11,779 nt of DNA from an uncultured Lachnospiraceae bacterium (GCA_947177885.1 CAMWWF010000054.1:1-11779); one strand, 5' to 3'. Positions 1 to 8,374 are shown, numbered from the stretch's first letter. A program made the numbers and translations. Notes: generated by a model from the sequence alone, not told the origin.

Positions 1-144
1 TAATCCAAGACACTATATTCGTAATCGATTTGTGGTTAAGCGTAAGCGAAGTCAGTAAATTCGGAAGCGAATGCAGGGATAGCGGAAGCAAAGGCAGGGA
101 AAACAGGAAATACAGAGGCAAAAGCGGAGAAAGCGGAAACCAGA
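1..144 (+). other. Coding-like stretch upstream of the first infB ATG
   Basis: This stretch reads like part of infB but has no start codon. In the infB frame, codons from 46 to 144 give an Ala/Glu/Lys-rich linker ([20 protein letters not shown] is part of it) that runs smoothly into the protein beginning at 145. There is no ATG, GTG or TTG between 46 and 144. The same frame carries TAA at 1, 22, 37 and 43. The other two forward frames stop at 56 (frame 2) and 162 (frame 3). Frame 2 could be the upstream continuation if one base were missing near position 48, but its 18 codons are too few to recognise. The family's N-terminal IF2_N domain is not visible. See the finding on the infB 5' end. Confidence 0.5.
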
Positions 145-2958
145 ATGGGAAATGCAGAGTCTAAGGCAGGAAAAGCGGAAGCCGGAGCGGGAAGACCGGA
201 GAACAGGTCAGATAAACAGGAGCCGGGAAAGAAGAATAAAGCAGACAATGGAGTGAATGAGGATGCCCAGAAGAAGAAAAAGTCAAAGTCAAAGATCATC
301 TTTGTCAGCAATCCCCAGAACTCCAAGATGTCCGGTCAGGGAAAGCCCCAGGGTCAGGGAGGGCAGAACAGACAGAACAGACAGAACAATACGTATAATG
401 ACCGCAGCAGGGTACAGGCGCCTGTGCGTCCCATCAAGCCGCTGACCCCGCCATCTCCCACACCCAGCGTACAGATGGTATCCTCCAGGCCTGCACAGCA
501 GAACAGACAGAATAATCAGCATTCGGCGGCCTCTCATGAGACGGAAAAGTTCCAGAACAGGCAGGACAGATCCACAAGACAGGACAGACCGGAAAGACTG
601 GACAGACCGGAAAGGCAGGACAGACCGGAAAGACTGGACAGACCGGAAAGGCAGGACAGACCGGAGAGACAAGACAGGCAGGATAGGCCCGCAAGAGAGA
701 ACCGCGGACAGGACAACCGCAGCGGACAGGAGAGCCGCCGCGACAACAGATCTCAGGGCGGAAATAACCAGGGAGGCAGAACGGATCGCGGACAGTATCA
801 GGGAAGAGGAGGCGCAGGATCAAATGGCAGACCTCAGGGAGACAGGCAGAACGGATTTCAGAGAAACGGCAGGCCGGGTTCTGAGGGCGGCCAGGGTGAT
901 CGCCGTGGTCCGGGCGCTGGTGCAGGCGGCGGCCGTAATTTTAACGGTGGTCAGAGAGATAACAGAGGAAACGGCGGACAGGGAGCCGGTTCCAGAGATA
1001 CAAGAGGCGGCAAGGGCTTTGCGGCGGAAGCTCCGTCAAAGGATATGGAAAAGAGGCGCGAGGACGACAAGCGCCGTGCAAACAATCAGGACAGGGATAA
1101 GCGCTCCAGGAAGGATCATATCTATGAGGAGGATGAAGCGGTAAGGAATAAGCCCGGCAGATTCATCAAGCCTGAAAAGAAGAAGGAAGAAGTGGTGGAG
1201 GAAGTGATCAAGGTCATCACTCTGCCTGAGATGATCACCATCAAGGATCTGGCTGATAAGATGAAGCTGCAGCCTTCCGCCATTGTCAAGAAGCTGTTCC
1301 TCGAGGGTAAGATTGTGACGGTAAATCAGGAGATCTCCTATGAGGATGCGGAGAATATTGCCATGGAGTACGATATTCTCTGTGAGAAGGAAGTCAAGGT
1401 GGATATCATAGAAGAGCTGTTAAAGGAAGAAGAGGATACAGAGGAGTCAATGGTTGTGAGACCTCCCGTTATCTGTGTCATGGGTCATGTTGACCACGGT
1501 AAGACTTCTCTGCTCGACTCCATCCGTAAGACAAATGTCATCGATAAAGAGGCGGGCGGTATCACACAGCACATCGGCGCCTATACTGTCAATGTGAAGG
1601 ACAGGAAGATCACTTTCCTGGATACGCCCGGCCATGAGGCATTTACCGCCATGCGTATGCGCGGCGCCAATTCCACGGATATTGCGATCCTGGTAGTGGC
1701 TGCGGACGACGGCGTTATGCCCCAGACCATCGAGGCCATCAATCATGCCAAGGCGGCAGGCATCGAGATCATTGTGGCAGTCAATAAAATTGATAAACCT
1801 TCCGCCAACATCGATCGTGTGAAGCAGGAATTGACGGAATACGAACTGATCCCTGCAGACTGGGGCGGAACTACGGAGTTTGTTCCCGTATCCGCAAAGT
1901 CCGGTGAGGGTATCGAGAATCTGCTGGAGACCATTCTGCTGACGGCGGATATTCTGGAATTGAAAGCGAACCCCGACAGACGTGCAAGGGGTCTGGTGAT
2001 CGAGGCGGAGTTGGATAAGGGACGGGGCCCTGTGGCTACGGTCCTGGTGCAGAAGGGTACACTCCATGTGGGTGACTTTATCTCCGCAGGATCATGCCAC
2101 GGCAAGGTACGTGCCATGATCGACGACAAGGGCAGAAGAGTGAAGGAGGCAACCCCTTCCACACCGGTTGAGATCCTCGGTCTTTCCGATGTGCCCAGCG
2201 CCGGAGAGGTATTTCTGGCACATGACAATGACAAGACGGCGAAAAATTATGCAGAGACTTATCTGGCACAGAATAAAGAGAAGATGCTTGAAGATACTAA
2301 GACCAAGATGTCTCTGGACGATCTGTTCTCCCAGATCCAGGAGGGCAGCTTAAAGGAGCTGTGCCTGATCGTCAAGGCGGACGTACAGGGCAGCGTGGAA
2401 GCTGTGAAGCAGTCGTTGATGAAGCTGACCAACGAGGAAGTGGTGGTAAAATGTATCCACGGCGGCGTGGGCGCCATCAACGAGTCCGATGTGGTCCTGG
2501 CCAGCGCTTCCAATGCCATCATTATCGGTTTCAATGTGCGTCTTGACGCCACCGCAAAGGCAACCGCCGAGCGTGAGGGTGTGGACGTAAGGCTGTATAA
2601 GGTTATCTATCAGGCGATCGAAGACATCGAGGCTGCCATGAAGGGCATGCTGGATCCCGTCTTCGAGGAAAAGGTCATCGGCCATGCCGAGGTACGCCAG
2701 ATCTTCCGTGCATCCGCTATCGGCAATATTGCCGGTTCCTATGTATTGGACGGCGTATTCCAGAGAGGCTGTAAGATCCGCATTACCCGTGAGGGTGAGC
2801 AGATCTACGAGGGCGGGCTTGCTTCCCTGAAGCGCTTCAAGGATGATGTGAAGGAAGTGAAAGCCGGTTTCGAGTGCGGACTTGTATTTGAGGGCTTTGA
2901 CCAGATGCAGGAGCTGGATATCGCAGAGGCGTATATCATGGTGGAGGTACCACGATGA
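145..2958 (+). CDS. infB: Translation initiation factor IF-2
   Basis: GTPase that positions initiator fMet-tRNA on the 30S subunit and promotes 50S joining, in the cytoplasm. From the ATG at 145 the product is 937 residues. Residues 1 to about 340 are a low-complexity Arg/Gln/Gly/Asp/Asn-rich linker, with DRPER repeats at 147-176. An IF2_N-type helical domain lies at about 357-410 ([19 protein letters not shown]). The G domain has GHVDHGKT at 447-454, GGIT at 471-474, DTPGH at 493-497, NKID at 547-550 and SAK at 583-585. Domain II and the two C-terminal domains follow ([16 protein letters not shown] near 738) and end in VEVPR. All GTPase motifs are intact. The start is doubtful: there is no good ribosome binding site before 145 and the frame is coding-like back to 46, so the true product is probably longer. 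IF-2 is known to use internal starts in other bacteria, so 145 could also be one. It is the first gene of the rbfA-nrnA-truB-ribF cluster. Confidence 0.93.
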   Translation: MGNAESKAGKAEAGAGRPENRSDKQEPGKKNKADNGVNEDAQKKKKSKSKIIFVSNPQNSKMSGQGKPQGQGGQNRQNRQNNTYNDRSRVQAPVRPIKPLTPPSPTPSVQMVSSRPAQQNRQNNQHSAASHETEKFQNRQDRSTRQDRPERLDRPERQDRPERLDRPERQDRPERQDRQDRPARENRGQDNRSGQESRRDNRSQGGNNQGGRTDRGQYQGRGGAGSNGRPQGDRQNGFQRNGRPGSEGGQGDRRGPGAGAGGGRNFNGGQRDNRGNGGQGAGSRDTRGGKGFAAEAPSKDMEKRREDDKRRANNQDRDKRSRKDHIYEEDEAVRNKPGRFIKPEKKKEEVVEEVIKVITLPEMITIKDLADKMKLQPSAIVKKLFLEGKIVTVNQEISYEDAENIAMEYDILCEKEVKVDIIEELLKEEEDTEESMVVRPPVICVMGHVDHGKTSLLDSIRKTNVIDKEAGGITQHIGAYTVNVKDRKITFLDTPGHEAFTAMRMRGANSTDIAILVVAADDGVMPQTIEAINHAKAAGIEIIVAVNKIDKPSANIDRVKQELTEYELIPADWGGTTEFVPVSAKSGEGIENLLETILLTADILELKANPDRRARGLVIEAELDKGRGPVATVLVQKGTLHVGDFISAGSCHGKVRAMIDDKGRRVKEATPSTPVEILGLSDVPSAGEVFLAHDNDKTAKNYAETYLAQNKEKMLEDTKTKMSLDDLFSQIQEGSLKELCLIVKADVQGSVEAVKQSLMKLTNEEVVVKCIHGGVGAINESDVVLASASNAIIIGFNVRLDATAKATAEREGVDVRLYKVIYQAIEDIEAAMKGMLDPVFEEKVIGHAEVRQIFRASAIGNIAGSYVLDGVFQRGCKIRITREGEQIYEGGLASLKRFKDDVKEVKAGFECGLVFEGFDQMQELDIAEAYIMVEVPR
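583..672 (+). repeat. 18-bp tandem repeat inside infB (DRPER[L/Q] x5)
   Basis: Five in-frame copies of an 18-bp unit encode Asp-Arg-Pro-Glu-Arg followed by Leu or Gln. The Leu and Gln versions alternate, so 583-618 and 619-654 are two exact 36-bp copies; the fifth unit (655-672) has synonymous changes. Degenerate DR-rich units extend on both sides. The repeat sits in the disordered IF-2 linker at residues 147-176, where length change should be tolerated. The exact 36-bp duplication suggests recent slippage or unequal exchange. Confidence 0.95.
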
Positions 2959-3012
2959 AAAGAATATCTAAGGTGCGGAAGCACCGCACCTAAGATATTC
3001 TAAGTTTCATCG
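2953..3012 (+). repeat. Long inverted repeat overlapping the infB stop codon
   Basis: The arms 2961-2978 and 2984-3001 are complementary over 18 positions with one A/A mismatch, around a 5-nt loop. Pairing resumes outside a 3-nt bulge between 2953-2960 and 3005-3012, for about 25 pairs in total. The infB TGA (2956-2958) lies within the left arm. No U-run follows, so this is not a canonical intrinsic terminator. It could be an mRNA-stabilising or RNase-processing stem, or a small dispersed palindromic element. Confidence 0.8.
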
Positions 3013-3038
3013 GAAAGAATGGCTTATGCCATTCTTTC
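3013..3038 (+). repeat. Second hairpin in the infB-rbfA spacer
   Basis: A perfect 11-bp stem (3013-3023 with 3028-3038) closes a TTAT loop and begins one base after the larger inverted repeat. It is followed by CGTTGG rather than a U-run. The two tandem hairpins occupy the first 80 nt of the 248-nt gap before rbfA. The rest (3039-3206) contains no gene I can support; a 7-bp inverted repeat (3082-3088 with 3132-3138) is its only other visible structure. Confidence 0.75.
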
Positions 3039-3206
3039 GTTGGAATGTTTGTTATCTGCAAATGTGGATTGAGATAATTTTTGCCGCAGGTACTGTAAAT
3101 GGATGAAATGGTTTGCAGCACAGTGTTTGAGTGCGGCAGAGAATGAAGTGACACCGGAAAACGTTTGGGAACGACTGGTGTGAACAGCAATGAATTGCGA
3201 GGTAAT

Positions 3207-3644
3207 ATGAGAAAAAACAGTGTTAAAAATACCCGTATCAACGGGGAAGTGCAGCGTGTTCTGGCGGAGATCATCCGGGGAGAGATCAAGGATCCCCGGA
3301 TCAGCCCGTGGACAAGCGTGGTATCCGTGGAGGTGGCTCCCGATCTGAAAAGCTGCAAGGCATGGATCAGTGTGCTGGGCGGCGTGGAGGTCAGGGAGGC
3401 GACGCTGCAGGGATTAAAGAGTGCGGAAGGATTTATAAAGAGGCAGCTGGCGAAGACGATCAACCTCCGCAATACTCCTGAAATAACTTTTGTTATGGAT
3501 CAATCGATCGAGTACGGTGTCAACATGTCTCATAAGATTGATGAAGTGATCGCCGGAGACAGTGAGAACAGCAGGGGAAATGAGAGCGCTGACAGCAGTG
3601 AAAGCGCCGATGACGACATAAATGTCTGCGATGATGAGGAATAA
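3207..3644 (+). CDS. rbfA: Ribosome-binding factor A
   Basis: Assembly factor that binds the immature 30S subunit and helps the 5' end of 16S rRNA mature, important in the cold. The product is 145 residues. The KH-like core includes RVLAEIIRGEIKDPR at 17-31, an AxG kink (A73-E74-G75) and the signature INLRNTPEITFVMDQSIEYG at 85-104. I chose ATG 3207 because it begins MRKNSVKNTRIN, as family members do, and has GAGGT at 3199-3203; an in-frame ATG at 3165 would add 14 residues without family likeness. Family members are often about 115-120 residues long. Here an acidic Ser/Asp/Glu-rich tail (about 117-145, ending CDDEE) follows the core. nrnA starts 11 nt after the stop. Confidence 0.95.
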   Translation: MRKNSVKNTRINGEVQRVLAEIIRGEIKDPRISPWTSVVSVEVAPDLKSCKAWISVLGGVEVREATLQGLKSAEGFIKRQLAKTINLRNTPEITFVMDQSIEYGVNMSHKIDEVIAGDSENSRGNESADSSESADDDINVCDDEE

Positions 3645-3655
3645 GGAGTTTGTGA

Positions 3656-4612
3656 ATGGAATGGAATTTATTAGATGAGTGTAAGGACGCGAAAAGGATC
3701 GGCATCAGCGGACATATCCGCCCCGATGGCGACTGTGTGGGTGCATGCCTTTCCATGTGCATGTACCTGCGGAAGTGTCTGCCTCAGGCACAGGTAAAGG
3801 TTTTCCTGGAGAAGCCTGCCGATATTTTCCGTGAGCTGAAGGGGTTTGACGAGATTGACAGTGAGTTTGGGGAAGAGGATCCTTTTGATGTTTTCTTTGT
3901 GCTGGACTGCGGGGAAGACCGCATCGGTGATGCCCTGAAATACTTTCAGGGGGCGAAGAAAAAGATCAATATCGATCATCACATCACGAACAAGGGCTGT
4001 GGGGATCTCAATCACATCGTGCCGGAGGTCGGGGCTACCTGTGAGCTTATTTATGATCTGATCGATCCTGAGAGACTGGATAAGGAACTGGCCATGGCAC
4101 TGTATATCGGGATCATTCACGACACGGGGATCTTCCAGTATTCCAATACCACTCCCGCCACCATGGAGAAGGGGGCGAAGCTGATCAGCTACGGTTTTGA
4201 CTTTCCAAGGCTGATCCGGGAGACTTTTTATCAGAAGTCTTATATTCAAAGTCATATTATGGGCAGGGCGCTGTTGGAGTGCATCCGGTTTATGGACGGC
4301 AGGTGCATTGTCAGCTGTATCGACCGCAAGGCCATGCAGTTCTATGACGCGGAGCCCAAGGACCTGGACGGCATTGTAAATCAGCTGCGCAATATAAGCG
4401 GGATAGACTGCGCCATTTTCATGTACCAGACGGACGTCCTGGAATATAAGGTAAGTCTGCGTACCAGTGAGAAAGTCAATGCGGCCGAGATAGCTGCCTT
4501 TTTCGGCGGCGGCGGTCATGCCCGCGCGGCAGGCTGCACCATGCGGGGAACCTTTCATGATTGTGTGAACAACCTTTCATTACATATAGAGAAACAGTTG
4601 GACAATGTCTGA
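3656..4612 (+). CDS. nrnA: Bifunctional oligoribonuclease/pAp phosphatase, DHH-DHHA1 family
   Basis: Expected to degrade 2-5 nt RNA fragments to mononucleotides and to dephosphorylate 3'-phosphoadenosine 5'-phosphate, using a Mn2+ centre in the cytoplasm. The 318-residue length fits the family. Metal-binding motifs are all visible: H20-x3-D24-x-D26 in HIRPDGDCVG, D84 in VLDCGED, the signature D107-H108-H109, and D156 in HDTG. The C-terminal DHHA1 domain carries the substrate-binding GGGGHARAAG at 284-293. The start at 3656 has AAGGAG at 3643-3648, which overlaps the rbfA stop, with 7-nt spacing, so co-translation with rbfA is likely. This position between rbfA and truB is standard in Firmicutes. 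A related DHH phosphoesterase with a different substrate is the only real alternative. Confidence 0.93.
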   Translation: MEWNLLDECKDAKRIGISGHIRPDGDCVGACLSMCMYLRKCLPQAQVKVFLEKPADIFRELKGFDEIDSEFGEEDPFDVFFVLDCGEDRIGDALKYFQGAKKKINIDHHITNKGCGDLNHIVPEVGATCELIYDLIDPERLDKELAMALYIGIIHDTGIFQYSNTTPATMEKGAKLISYGFDFPRLIRETFYQKSYIQSHIMGRALLECIRFMDGRCIVSCIDRKAMQFYDAEPKDLDGIVNQLRNISGIDCAIFMYQTDVLEYKVSLRTSEKVNAAEIAAFFGGGGHARAAGCTMRGTFHDCVNNLSLHIEKQLDNV

Positions 4613-4618
4613 GAAGCT

Positions 4619-4643
4619 TTTCGGGGATATTCCTTTTCCGAAA
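4619..4643 (+). repeat. Hairpin just after nrnA
   Basis: TTTCGG at 4619-4624 pairs with CCGAAA at 4638-4643. GGA (4625-4627) pairs with TCC (4631-4633) inside it, leaving a small loop and a 4-nt bulge. It starts 7 nt after the nrnA stop and has no U-run. It sits in a 140-nt gap before truB, where these genes often abut. The rest of the gap shows only a weak 4-bp stem (4722-4725 with 4735-4738). Confidence 0.5.
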
Positions 4644-4752
4644 TGAAATGTTCAGCGGGCGGAATGCTTTGGCGGTTTGATCATAACGGTTCAGACAGAT
4701 AGTTGTGTTGCCATGACGGTTCCGCGCTGCTGTTGCGGCATGCCGGGCGGCC

Positions 4753-5679
4753 ATGGTCATTCGGATGGAGAAAAAATTGAACGGAATTATTATAATTGAT
4801 AAAGAACCGGATTATACGTCCGCTGATGTGGTGGCGAAAATGCGCGGAATATGCGGACAGAAGAAAGTCGGACACACAGGGACTCTGGATCCTGCGGCAA
4901 CCGGTGTATTGCCCATATGCCTGGGCAGCGGCACAAAGTTGTGCGGCCTGCTTACCGATAAGGATAAGGAGTATGTGGCGGAGCTGCTCCTGGGTGTGGA
5001 GACGGATACCCAGGATACGACCGGCCGTGTGCTGGCGGAATATTCCGTGGCGGTGTCGGAGGAAGATGTCCGGGCGGCCTGTATGTCTTTTGTGGGCGGC
5101 TACAGTCAGATTCCGCCCATGTATTCCGCCCTTAAGGTAAACGGTAAGCGGCTGTATGAACTGGCGCGGGAGGGCAGAGAGGTGGAGCGCAGGGCGCGGC
5201 CCGTGGTGATCCGTGAGCTGGAGATCCTGGAACTGAGGATGCCTGTGGTGAAAATACGGGTGGTGTGTTCCAAAGGCACCTACATCCGTACTCTCTGCGC
5301 GGATATCGGGGCGAAACTGGGCTGCGGGGGCACCATGCAGAGTCTGCGGCGGACCAGAGTGGGAATGTTTGGCCTGGAACAGGCCGTCACATTGGGACGG
5401 CTTCAGGAATTAAAGGACACAGGCAGGCTTTCGGAGGCGGTACATCCTGTGGAAAGCTGTTTTCGGGAGTGTCCGGTCCTGCATGTCAGTGAGGAAGCCG
5501 TCAGGCTTCTGGAGAACGGCAATGCCATTTATCCGGACCAGACCGGGGAAAAGCGGGTCTGCGGGCCGCGGGAGTGGGTGCGGTTCCACCGTCCTGACGG
5601 AAGCTTTGCGGGAATTTATGCCTATGAGGAAGCGGAACAGCGGTACAAGCCGGTAAAAATGTTTTTGGAGAAAGAGTGA
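4753..5679 (+). CDS. truB: tRNA pseudouridine(55) synthase
   Basis: Isomerises U55 in the T-loop of nearly all tRNAs to pseudouridine, in the cytoplasm. From ATG 4753 there are 308 residues. The N-terminal motif LNGIIIIDKEPDYTSADVVAKMR and the catalytic segment GHTGTLDPAATGVLP with nucleophile D46 are typical. YSQIPPMYSALKVNGKRLYELAREG (about 117-141) and CSKGTYIRTLCADIG (about 174-188) complete the core, and a PUA-like tail lies at the C terminus. An in-frame ATG at 4765 gives MEKKLNGI and fits the usual family N terminus at least as well (nucleophile then D42). Neither start has a clear Shine-Dalgarno sequence. The stop is 7 nt before the ribF start. Confidence 0.93.
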   Translation: MVIRMEKKLNGIIIIDKEPDYTSADVVAKMRGICGQKKVGHTGTLDPAATGVLPICLGSGTKLCGLLTDKDKEYVAELLLGVETDTQDTTGRVLAEYSVAVSEEDVRAACMSFVGGYSQIPPMYSALKVNGKRLYELAREGREVERRARPVVIRELEILELRMPVVKIRVVCSKGTYIRTLCADIGAKLGCGGTMQSLRRTRVGMFGLEQAVTLGRLQELKDTGRLSEAVHPVESCFRECPVLHVSEEAVRLLENGNAIYPDQTGEKRVCGPREWVRFHRPDGSFAGIYAYEEAEQRYKPVKMFLEKE

Positions 5680-5686
5680 TCAGCGC

Positions 5687-6610
5687 TTGGAGATTATAGC
5701 AAATACGACGGATTTTTATTTGGATAGGGAAACTGCCGTGGCCATAGGGAAATTCGACGGCATACATATCGGTCACAGAAGACTGCTGGAGGAGATTCGG
5801 GAGAAAAGGAAGGAAGGGCTATGTGCCTGTGTCTTTACATTCGACCCGGCGCCGGCAGTCCTTTTTGGGTTGTCAGACGGAAAAGAACTCACTGTAAAGG
5901 AAGAAAAGCATGCGTTATTTGAACGCGCGGGAGTGGATATCCTCATTGAATTTCCCATGAATCCCGGGACGGCGGCCACTCCTCCGGAGGTCTTTGCCAC
6001 GGAGATCCTGGCGGGGCGGATGCAGACAAGATTTCTGGCTGCGGGCAGCGACCTTTCCTTCGGGGCGGGAGGCGCCGGGAACACGGAGTTTCTGCGGAAG
6101 CTGGGTCCTGAGCTTGGATTCCGGGTAGAGACCATTGCCAAGGTTTGCCTGGAGGACAGGGAAGTCAGTTCCACCTATGTCAGGAGCTGTGTGGAAAAGG
6201 GAGAGATGGAACTGACGGAAAGGCTGCTGGGAATGCCCTACCCGGTGTTTGGGACCGTGGTGAAGGGCAATCAGCTGGGCAGGAATCTGGGCTTTCCCAC
6301 AGTGAATCTGCTTCCGGATGAGAGCAAGCTGCTTCCCCCCAACGGCGTATATTTCTCACAGGTTCGATATCGGAATAAACGGTACCGGGCCATCAGTAAT
6401 GTGGGGTATAAGCCTACAGTCACTGCGGATCGCGTCATGGGGGTCGAGTCTTACCTGTATGATTTCAGCGGAGATATTTACGGGGAACCCGTTGAGGTAT
6501 ATCTGATGAAATTCAGCAGACCGGAACAGCGTTTTGAGAGTGTGGAGGCTCTGCGCAGGCAGTTGGAGAGGGATATTGAAGCGGGTTTTCTGTACCATAA
6601 GAATAAATAG
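5687..6610 (+). CDS. ribF: Bifunctional riboflavin kinase/FAD synthetase
   Basis: Converts riboflavin to FMN and FMN to FAD, in the cytoplasm. The product is 307 residues. The N-terminal FAD synthetase domain has GKFDGIHIGH at 21-30, VFTFDP at 49-54, AGSDLSFGAGGAGN at 119-132 and SSTYVR at 161-166. The C-terminal riboflavin kinase domain begins near 184 with GTVVKGNQLGRNLGFPTVN (189-207). The start is TTG at 5687, the only candidate giving the usual MEII...DF N terminus. Its best upstream signals (GGAG 5667-5670, AAAGAG 5671-5676) lie within the end of truB, so translational coupling is likely. No FMN riboswitch is visible upstream, as expected for a gene inside the translation operon rather than a riboflavin operon. 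Confidence 0.93.
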   Translation: MEIIANTTDFYLDRETAVAIGKFDGIHIGHRRLLEEIREKRKEGLCACVFTFDPAPAVLFGLSDGKELTVKEEKHALFERAGVDILIEFPMNPGTAATPPEVFATEILAGRMQTRFLAAGSDLSFGAGGAGNTEFLRKLGPELGFRVETIAKVCLEDREVSSTYVRSCVEKGEMELTERLLGMPYPVFGTVVKGNQLGRNLGFPTVNLLPDESKLLPPNGVYFSQVRYRNKRYRAISNVGYKPTVTADRVMGVESYLYDFSGDIYGEPVEVYLMKFSRPEQRFESVEALRRQLERDIEAGFLYHKNK

Positions 6611-6634
6611 CATGGGAAATGTTATAAATTTATG

Positions 6635-6663
6635 TTGTAACTTTTGGTCTTTTCCCGTAAAAT
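6635..6663 (+). promoter_or_regulatory. Predicted sigma-A promoter for the Na/Pi cotransporter gene
   Basis: TTGTAA at 6635-6640 and TAAAAT at 6658-6663 are separated by 17 nt, matching the consensus at 4 of 6 and 5 of 6 positions. Transcription would start near 6670, giving a leader of about 42 nt before ATG 6712. This implies expression independent of ribF, whose stop is 24 nt upstream of the -35 box. No terminator is seen between ribF and this promoter, so read-through is possible. Confidence 0.6.
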
Positions 6664-6711
6664 GGAACTGGTTGCCCCAAAATGACGTCGAATTATGAAG
6701 GGAAATGAAAA

Positions 6712-8364
6712 ATGGATGTAAGTATTCTATTGTCAATGGCAGGAGGTTTGGGACTTTTTCTGTTCGGGATGCGCGTGATGAGTGATTCCATAGAGAAGGT
6801 TGCAGGCGCAAAGCTGCGCCGTATTTTGGAGATCTTTACGACCAATCGTTTTTCCGGGATGCTGGTGGGTATCGTGTTTACAGGAATCATCCAGTCTTCG
6901 TCGGCCTGTACGGCCATGGTAGTCAGCTTCGTAAATGCCGGTCTGATGAATCTGTATCAGGCGGCCGGAGTGATCTTTGGCGCCAATATCGGTACCACCA
7001 TCACTTCACAGCTGGTATCCTTCAATCTGTCGGCATATGCGCCGGTGATCCTGCTGGCAGGCGTGCTTGTGGTCATGTTCTGTTCGAAGGAAAAGGTGAA
7101 AAAGTTCGCGGAGATCATCATCGGTTTCGGCATCCTGTTCCTTGGACTGAGCACCATGTCCGGTTCCATGGCCAGTATGCGGGATGTGCCCGAGGTGGTA
7201 AATCTGCTGAGTTCCCTGAAAAACCCGTTCATGGCGACTCTGATGGGACTGGTGCTGACCTCTGTGATCCAGAGTTCTTCCGTGACGGTCAGCATAGTGC
7301 TGCTTTTGGCAAATCAGGATCTGCTTTCCCTGCATATCACGCTCTATATCATACTGGGCTGTAATATCGGCGCGTGCACCACGGCTCTTCTGGCTTCCCT
7401 TGCCGGTAAGAAGGAAGCCAAGAGGGCGGCGCTGATCCATTTCTGGTTCAATGTGATCGGTACGGTGGTGCTTTACATAATCCTGTTTGTGGCGGAGGAA
7501 CCCGTGACAAGGATGATCTGGGCTGTCTCGTCAGATAACGGGCGTTTTGTTGCAAATGCCCACACCATGATAAAGATATTCCAGGTGATCGTGCTGTTCC
7601 CCTTCTCAAAGTGGATCGTAAAGCTCTCTGTCATGTGTGTGCCCGGCGAGGACAGAAAGGTGGGCTACAGAGAGAGTTATCAGTTGAAATATATTGGCGA
7701 CAAAGTGGTGTTCAATCCTGCCACTGCGGTGATCGAGGTGGTGAAGGAGCTGGACCGCATGGCCTCTCTTGCCAGTGAGAATTTAAACCGTGCCATGAAC
7801 GCTCTGATCACACTGGACGAGGAAGATATCGAAGAAGTGTTCGAGGTGGAGAAGAATATTGATTTTCTGAACCATGCCATCACCGATTATCTGGTGAAGA
7901 TCAACCAGACCACTCTGCCCATCGAGGACTTGAAGAGTCTGGGCGCCCTGTTCCATGTGGTAAACGATATAGAACGGATCGGCGACCACGCGGAAAACGT
8001 TGCGGATGCCGCAAAACTGAGGAAGGAACAGGGACTGACCTTCAGTAAAGAGGCGCAGAGGGAGATGGGAGAAATGCTGGATATGGTGAACAAGCTGATC
8101 CAGTACTCTGTGGACATGTTCGTCAGAAGCGACGAGAGTCACATGCAGGAGATCATATCTCTGGAGAACAGAGTGGATGAGAAGGAGCGGGCATTGCAGA
8201 AACTGCATGTACAGCGTCTGACCAAGGGAGAGTGTACTCCTGAGGCGGGCATGGTCTTCTCCGACATTGTATCCGGACTGGAGAGAGTGGCGGATCATGC
8301 CACCAATATTGCCTTCGCCATCACTGCTGCGGAGAGGGAGGAAGAGGTCGAGGCTGTTTCCTGA
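6712..8364 (+). CDS. Na+/phosphate cotransporter family protein with PhoU-like domain
   Basis: Membrane protein of the Na/Pi cotransporter (NptA/PNaS) family, 550 residues. The N-terminal half is hydrophobic and holds the family's inverted duplication. Repeat 1 has QSSS at 61-64 and GANIGTT at 90-96; repeat 2 has QSSS at 187-190 and GCNIG at 216-220. The soluble C-terminal half (about 340-540) is PhoU-like and helical, with two metal-binding type motifs, ERIGDHAENV at 421-430 and ERVADHATNI at 524-533. Known members import phosphate with Na+, but for many bacterial PhoU-fused members the substrate is unproven, so transport is inferred from family. An AAGGGA-like site at 6698-6703 lies 8 nt before the ATG. 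It is an insertion relative to the common ribF-rpsO order. The gene symbol is left blank because nptA/yjbB-type names are not settled for this lineage. Confidence 0.9.
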   Translation: MDVSILLSMAGGLGLFLFGMRVMSDSIEKVAGAKLRRILEIFTTNRFSGMLVGIVFTGIIQSSSACTAMVVSFVNAGLMNLYQAAGVIFGANIGTTITSQLVSFNLSAYAPVILLAGVLVVMFCSKEKVKKFAEIIIGFGILFLGLSTMSGSMASMRDVPEVVNLLSSLKNPFMATLMGLVLTSVIQSSSVTVSIVLLLANQDLLSLHITLYIILGCNIGACTTALLASLAGKKEAKRAALIHFWFNVIGTVVLYIILFVAEEPVTRMIWAVSSDNGRFVANAHTMIKIFQVIVLFPFSKWIVKLSVMCVPGEDRKVGYRESYQLKYIGDKVVFNPATAVIEVVKELDRMASLASENLNRAMNALITLDEEDIEEVFEVEKNIDFLNHAITDYLVKINQTTLPIEDLKSLGALFHVVNDIERIGDHAENVADAAKLRKEQGLTFSKEAQREMGEMLDMVNKLIQYSVDMFVRSDESHMQEIISLENRVDEKERALQKLHVQRLTKGECTPEAGMVFSDIVSGLERVADHATNIAFAITAAEREEEVEAVS

Positions 8365-8374
8365 GTGCTGTCTG

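Noticed and set aside
36..823. Long reverse-strand frames opposite the infB linker, with Leu-Ser-Cys repeats
   Set aside because: They are antisense shadows of the DRPER-type tandem repeat and GC-rich linker; no ribosome binding site or family likeness.
3069..3097. Possible internal promoter before rbfA (TTGAGA and TACTGT)
   Set aside because: The -10 box matches only 3 of 6 positions and the spacing is 16; too weak to call.
3165..3206. Longer start for rbfA at ATG 3165
   Set aside because: The extra 14 residues do not resemble RbfA, and the ATG at 3207 has GAGGT before it and gives the usual N terminus.
3671..4558. 295-codon reverse-strand frame opposite nrnA
   Set aside because: It mirrors the codon structure of the clearly functional nrnA and has no recognisable domain or start signal.
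5640..5690. FMN riboswitch before ribF
   Set aside because: Only 7 nt separate truB and ribF, and no conserved FMN-aptamer segments are visible.
6620..6641. PhoP/WalR-like hexamers (TGTTAT, TGTAAC) before the Na/Pi cotransporter gene
   Set aside because: They are 16 nt apart rather than the required 11, so no phased box exists even though phosphate control would make sense.
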